From: Lepidurus packardi
Lineage: Eukaryota > Arthropoda > Branchiopoda > Notostraca > Triopsidae
DNA length: 64,000 nucleotides
Reading direction: 5' to 3'
NCBI GenBank assembly: GCA_023053545.1
Contig: JAKZAN010000005.1
Span: forward strand, 2,046,001 to 2,110,000
Shown here: piece by piece, positions 59,128 through 64,000 of the stretch
How the letters are laid out: the number at the start of each line of letters is the position of its first letter
Position numbering within the stretch: position 1 is the stretch's first letter
Position numbers and translations under genes: made by a program
The notes under the pieces: model-generated
The model's input: the letters and a program-made list of their open reading frames with translations, nothing else
Told to the model about the DNA's origin: nothing
The model's database searches: none

Positions 59128-59200
59128 CCTGTGCGCTTAAAATGAAGACTATATTTGAAAACCTGTACAGGTAGGGTATAGTCGGATGTAATTTTGCCGG
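59128..59200 (+). promoter_or_regulatory. SECIS element of SELENOF
   Basis: ATGA at 59142-59145 opens the non-Watson-Crick quartet. GACTATA (59147-59153) pairs exactly with TATAGTC (59177-59183), followed by GGAT as the 3' quartet side. The apical AAAA begins 12 nt after the ATGA, the spacing usual for SECIS. It is followed by a small self-complementary CCTGTACAGG, which suggests a form-2 SECIS with an extra mini-stem. Below the quartet, A/T-rich arms (TTAAA and AATTTTG) can pair. It lies about 40 nt after the SELENOF stop. Confidence 0.85.
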
Positions 59201-59270
59201 GAGTACAAGCGTATTTACAAGACACTGACACTTTTCATGTTGCACTTAATATTAGTTAACAAATAACGAA

Positions 59271-62200
59271 TTAAATCTGCTGAATGTTGAACTTTATGTT
59301 GGCAGCGTTTTCGTAATGTTGAAGAGGTAGGCGTATGGCTTCTTGGTCACGAGGAAAATCGATTAATACTATCAAAAGCGGATTACAAATCAATGTAAGA
59401 TTATGATTTCACCAAATAATAGCTTTGAAGTTACCTGATTTCTTAGACAGTAGTCCACACATTCGGTGACCACCTAATGCTACGTAGTTGGCACTGCATC
59501 CTTCCGATTCTGACAAGTTAAACGCTTCAAAATCAACTCGTATTTTGGTAATTCGACGGGTCCACCTTAAAAACAAAAAATAAATAAAATGTAAGCTGAA
59601 AAATCAGTGATATGGAAATAGGAAACAAAAGAGGAAATTACCGTCTGATAACGAAATCGCATTGGGCATTGAGCGGGGTTTCGGCATTGTACTGTAAACT
59701 GCCTGATTTAGTCCATAGGGAACTTGCACATTGGTACCTGAAGGCAGGGTCACATGCAAGGGGCGAATAGGTAAAATTCCACAAGGCTTTGGCATCAGGG
59801 ATAATTCGGTAAGGCACCTCCATATAATCCGAATTGATAACGTAGCCAATATCTATGGTCGACTTCTCTAGCTGTTGTCCACAAAACATTCGACCTTCCA
59901 ATTCAATAAAACTTTTACTGCAGTTTGTTGAAGGTGCTACGTAAAAGTCTTCCATAGCTAACCGCACTCCACAGTACCCTGCGTTGTGTATTATGAAACA
60001 TAATTAATTTAATATGAACGCAATTAATTATAACCTAATAATAACAAAATGTGTACAATTATACAATACAAGTAGAACTTCTAGCTATTAAAAAGAAATA
60101 CCTTGAATCTGCTTAAACTTGTAACGACATTCCGAGGCTTGTTTCCCAATGGTAAGGTTAGCAATGGGAGATTGTACGTCCCCAGACTCGGTTTCATAAA
60201 ACAAATCGCACGTGTTCTCCGCTGTTAACCGGAATGCGGGTGTGATGTCAGCTATAAAACAACCATCAAGCTGATACTTTTCCTCCTTTTATCACATTGT
60301 TAATACTTGGAAGGATGGAGCAATCCGTAACTTGAACAGCTTCAATAAAAAAGCCCGGATTGCCTTGATCAATTTCATCAGAATGGAAAACAATTTCTAA
60401 ATTTGGTGATTCATCATCGAAGAAAAATCGCTCTGCAAAAAATAATAATAATATTAATAATAAAAAATCAGGTTTACTATAAAAGTAAAAGCACAATGAC
60501 TTACGTTTAAAGCCAGACTTGGCTCCACAAAATTTGGTTCCATCCACTGACAAGTAATCTCCTTCGCAAGCAGGACTTTGGGGTAGTGCGAACAACCGCA
60601 AACTTAAATCCAATACACAGACATTCTAAAAATCACACATTAGTATTGACGTAGCCCTTAGAGGGCAAGAAGCATAGGATAAGGTTCATTACGTTGGAGG
60701 ATTTCGTTACAGTGTAACGGCACTCTTGGCCTGGGCGATACGCGGCCGGATACTGAGGCGATGTAAAGGTAAAAGTGGGAGTATTGAATGACAAAGGAAT
60801 ACATGCAAGCGGTGGAGGTTGAGTTGTAGGGATGGGAACTACCATTAAAAAAAGGTTTCAAACGTTATGTTTACTTCGAAAGTTAAGTATTTTAAAAGCT
60901 AAATTACGTGGAGTGGTTGGAGGAGGTAACAGTTGGACAACTTTGACGTTGAACCCTTTAAATTGTTCCCAAGCATCGGAATGGAACCTCATTTCATACA
61001 AAGGACCATAAAAAGGTACTTTGAAAACCAACCCGGTTTGACCTCCACAGTAGCGCTGCAAGCCAGAATCAAAGTAATCTGCTGAGCAACTAAGCGAATT
61101 TTGCAGATTAAATGCAACAAACGTAATTTCCAACTCTCGTACGGCCTTAAAAAATTAACAAATAAGAATGTTAAAATGACAAATAATTCATAGATGATCT
61201 TTGATCTTCGATAAGGGGAACGTTTTACCGGGTGGAACTTTTCGAAGGTGTAAATGCAATCCAAGTTGGCTAAATAATTCTTTGGGTAGTTCAGGCTAAC
61301 AATGAAACTTTCTTGGTCCCCGAACGTCCTGTCACATGTAACCCCTACTGGTGTTGTAGAAGGTTCTATTGTTGTGCTAATAGTTGGTAGAGTGGTCGGT
61401 ATCGGAGGACGGGTGGGGCAGTATAACAAACGGTAATTGACGCGAAACCCTCTGCGAGTAATGTCACCGTCCGTGACGAACCTCAGCTCGATAGGGGCAC
61501 CAAACGGAAACCCAATTTTCACTACCCCATAAAGTATTTACTTTCCGTTTCTTTTTTTATATTGCCATGAAATAAAAAAAAATGGTTCAGCCAACTGTAT
61601 CTTAATTATACCTGACTGTTGAGCTAAAGAAGTTCCACAGTATCGGCTCCCACCAATGACCAACGCGTCTTTGACACATTGTTTACTTTCCTCAACCTCG
61701 AAATCATTGAACAGAAGCTCCAGTGTGCAGTACCCTGGCAAACTTTCGAACCTAGTAAGGAAGTATTGACACAGAAAGGTACAATGACGTAGTTTTAACA
61801 CAGTCTGGAAAGTTTGTTTCCGGAAAACTGCATAGACAAAATCCGCAGCATAAATTCACTGGAATTACCTGTATAGGCATTCCATTGCGTTGGGATATCC
61901 TCCTGGGTACCCAGAAGATTGAAATTGTCCTCCTGGTAATCTGAAAACAAAATTGCATGTTCTAGGAGCAGGAGGAGGATTAGGTCTATACGTGGTAGGA
62001 TGGGTAGGATAGATCGGGGTAGAAGTTACAGGTCTTGGAGGTGGAGGATACGTAGGGAGATACGTAGTAAGTTTTCTCTGGGTACTAGTTGTGACAGGAG
62101 GACGATAGGTTGGCGGTGGGGTTGAGGGGAATATCGTGATCGGCCTGGGCGTGGTAGGTGCCACAATGGGTTGGGGGTGACGGTAGCTCGGTCGTGCAGG

Positions 62201-63088
62201 AATGAGAGGTTGCGGCACTCCATACGAGGGTTGGAATCCCCTATACGTGTTCGTTATAGGGTAAGTAGGATAAACTGGCGCCGGAGGGGCACATGGGATC
62301 TGTTGCCCCGTGACCCAAAAGCCCCGGTCGGCGATGGCATCGTCCGAATGAAAGAACCAAACCAGTTCGGGCCCATAGAAAGGCAGGGTCACTTCATTAA
62401 CAATCAACAGGTTACTAATCCCATCCACAACTCATTCTGCATGCCATTCAACTTTTTTTGTCTTTACCTGTATACGGGTTACGACGACCACATAGACGCT
62501 GGCCACCCAACTTCACGTAGTCATAGTCACACAAGGGCGAATTCTCCAACGCGAAATCCCGAATTCGGAACTCAACTTGGCACATGTGTGGCAACTTGGG
62601 GACAACATAGCGACAATGTTGATTGGCCAAGTAATAATTCGGGTAGTTTGGCGAACGCACATCAAAATTCGAACCCGTCAAGAAGCTGTCACAACTATAC
62701 GGCACTGGGTTAGGCCTGGGATGAGGCCTCGGCGGTGCATAATAATGAGCTTTAGGTTTCTGATGTTTAGGAGCCGCGTAAGACCTGGCCAGCGGTTTGC
62801 TTCCGCCACTGACCGGTGGTGCATACATGCGTCCTAAGGCGGGTGACATGTCCGAATTTGCACTTGACCAGAATTCTAACGAAGGCCCATTTTCCCATCT
62901 TTTGGAAGCTCCCTAGGCATTCAGGAAGAAGAAAAAATAAGGTAATACAGAATTTTAAAATCTCTTGACCCTTTGTTTTGCATACGGTGAGCTCGGGTTA
63001 CCTGTATAGTAAAGTTGGAATGTTGGCTAAAAACTTCGCCCAGAAAGCACCACAGTAACAGTATCGAACACCACTTCGGGTAAGCCAT
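59271..63088 (-). CDS. Secreted protein with six CUB domains
   Basis: Thirteen exons (63088-63002, 62912-62468, 62391-61869, 61751-61612, 61521-61229, 61145-60908, 60838-60693, 60625-60505, 60432-60307, 60251-60102, 59978-59642, 59565-59435, 59368-59271) sum to exactly 945 codons, or 944 aa. A signal peptide (MAYPKWCSILLLWCFLGEVF) and a proline-rich stretch precede the first CUB. CUB domains lie at about 103-211, 322-430, 461-565, 588-700, 717-815 and 839-944. They are seen from paired cysteines and patterns such as SPNYPNYYLANQHCRYVV, DYVKLGGQRLCG and PFYGPELVWFFHSDD. A long Pro/Thr-rich linker (about 212-320) resembles a mucin stem. There is no protease, EGF or membrane segment. CUB arrays bind proteins extracellularly; the partner is unknown. 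The start ATG heads the signal peptide. Confidence 0.9.
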
Positions 63089-64000
63089 GCTTGAAATTCT
63101 TTTACACTTTTATAAGTTTATTTTTGCCCCACACAATATTCGATGTGTTATAAGCCTTTTGGTATGGGTTACGAGCACGGGATGCACAGGAACGAGGAAT
63201 GATACGTTCTAGTTTTCGTCTGTTACTCAACTGGCACGAGAGGAGCGTTTAACCCAGGTGCTTTTCTATGTCTAGCGGTGGAAGTTTGAAAAACGGGCGT
63301 CAATGATGAGGACCGCTCTTGTAGATACGTTAACATCGTGAGTACGTGTCCGTGCGTTTGCAAGCTGAGGTAACGAGTGTCAACATCCGAACGCATATTA
63401 TGTGGGGAAAATTACCGGAACCCGCATTCCCATGGCCTAATGACCCTAAAGCGGACCTTCGACCTACGCCTAGTATCAAAGCGGCCTCTGACACTTAAAC
63501 GCTCTTATAAACACGCATGTTCCTAATGAGGTGCCACAGTTTCCCTGCCTGCCTTTTAAGTGCTTTAAATTACATTCCAATTAGAGCAAAAAATTAGCAC
63601 GAAAGGAAAAATAGCGAGCTCGATGAATGTCTCGAGAAAAGTGATTTGTTTGCAGACTGTTCTTTTTCCGGGCTAAAAAAAGGGAACGGAACTGGAAATG
63701 ACGAAGACATTGTTCACTCACCGTGGGTTTGGCATGCCAAAGTAAACGTCTGAGACATGGAAAAGTAAAACACAGGATTTTTTTGTAAGTATCCTAATGG
63801 GAAGTGTACGCTTAGTATTGACACGTGATAAATAGCAAATTGTACAAGGCGCGGGCAATCGCACGCAAGCATGGATGACAATATGAAACAAGTAAAGAAA
63901 AACAATGTTCAAAATAACGCAACCCCCTTTATCCCCAAGGAATTAATCTTTGTTTCTTTTCTATTCACGAGGCATTTTTTATAGAACCCAAAAGCAATGA
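63089..64000. other. Upstream flank of the CUB gene, no gene seen
   Basis: Promoter and 5' UTR of the minus-strand CUB gene should lie here. No TATA box placed for it and no other exon was recognised. The short minus-strand frames near 63714-63912 have no domain. Confidence 0.45.

Noticed and set aside
62431-62467. A 37-nt intron in the CUB gene
   Set aside because: An acceptor at 62431 keeps frame but leaves an intron shorter than any other here. The acceptor at 62392 gives a normal 76-nt intron and joins directly to VTLPFYGPELVW.

Overview
This is a eukaryotic nuclear window. The multi-exon genes have many short GT-AG introns, mostly about 55-80 bp, and the proteins include an arthropod-type Stubble protease and an encore/R3HDM homologue. 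My best reading is an arthropod, most likely a branchiopod crustacean of the Daphnia type. That assignment is inferred from gene structure, gene content and a retained selenoprotein; no search was run. I rebuilt the genes exon by exon. In each complete model the exon lengths sum to a whole number of codons and every junction keeps frame.

Layout. (1) 1-19920 holds no gene I can support. It contains A/T-rich blocks, degenerate tandem repeats, a 69-bp direct-repeat pair, miniature-transposon-like copies and a solo-LTR-like fossil. (2) 19921-24717 is a tight housekeeping cluster: LSM3 (+), METTL1 (-) and YME1L (+). LSM3 and METTL1 are tail to tail; METTL1 and YME1L are head to head. (3) 25090-28800 is a roughly 1.35-kb tandem segmental duplication, each unit carrying one gene for a Myb/SANT-like DNA-binding protein. 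(4) 29725-about 35018 is an encore/R3HDM-like R3H-SUZ gene (-), with a miniature inverted-repeat element in one intron. Its 5' end is unresolved. A 21-bp minisatellite with inverted outliers lies upstream. (5) 42435-46564 is a Stubble-type transmembrane serine protease (-). (6) 46565-53458 is mostly non-coding, with one doubtful small spliced ORF. (7) 53459-56145 holds two tandem SLC25A44-like mitochondrial carriers (+) with identical exon lengths. (8) 56243-63088 holds POFUT2 (-), the selenoprotein SELENOF (+, in-frame UGA and a candidate SECIS) and a secreted six-CUB-domain protein (-).

How the genes relate. Most are housekeeping genes of separate pathways: mRNA decay and splicing, tRNA m7G, inner-membrane proteolysis and amino-acid transport. 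POFUT2 and SELENOF both act in the endoplasmic reticulum on secreted cysteine-rich proteins and start 174 bp apart in opposite directions, so a shared promoter is plausible. The most unusual items are the duplicated Myb/SANT gene pair, the selenoprotein, the inverted-repeat element family and the minisatellite.
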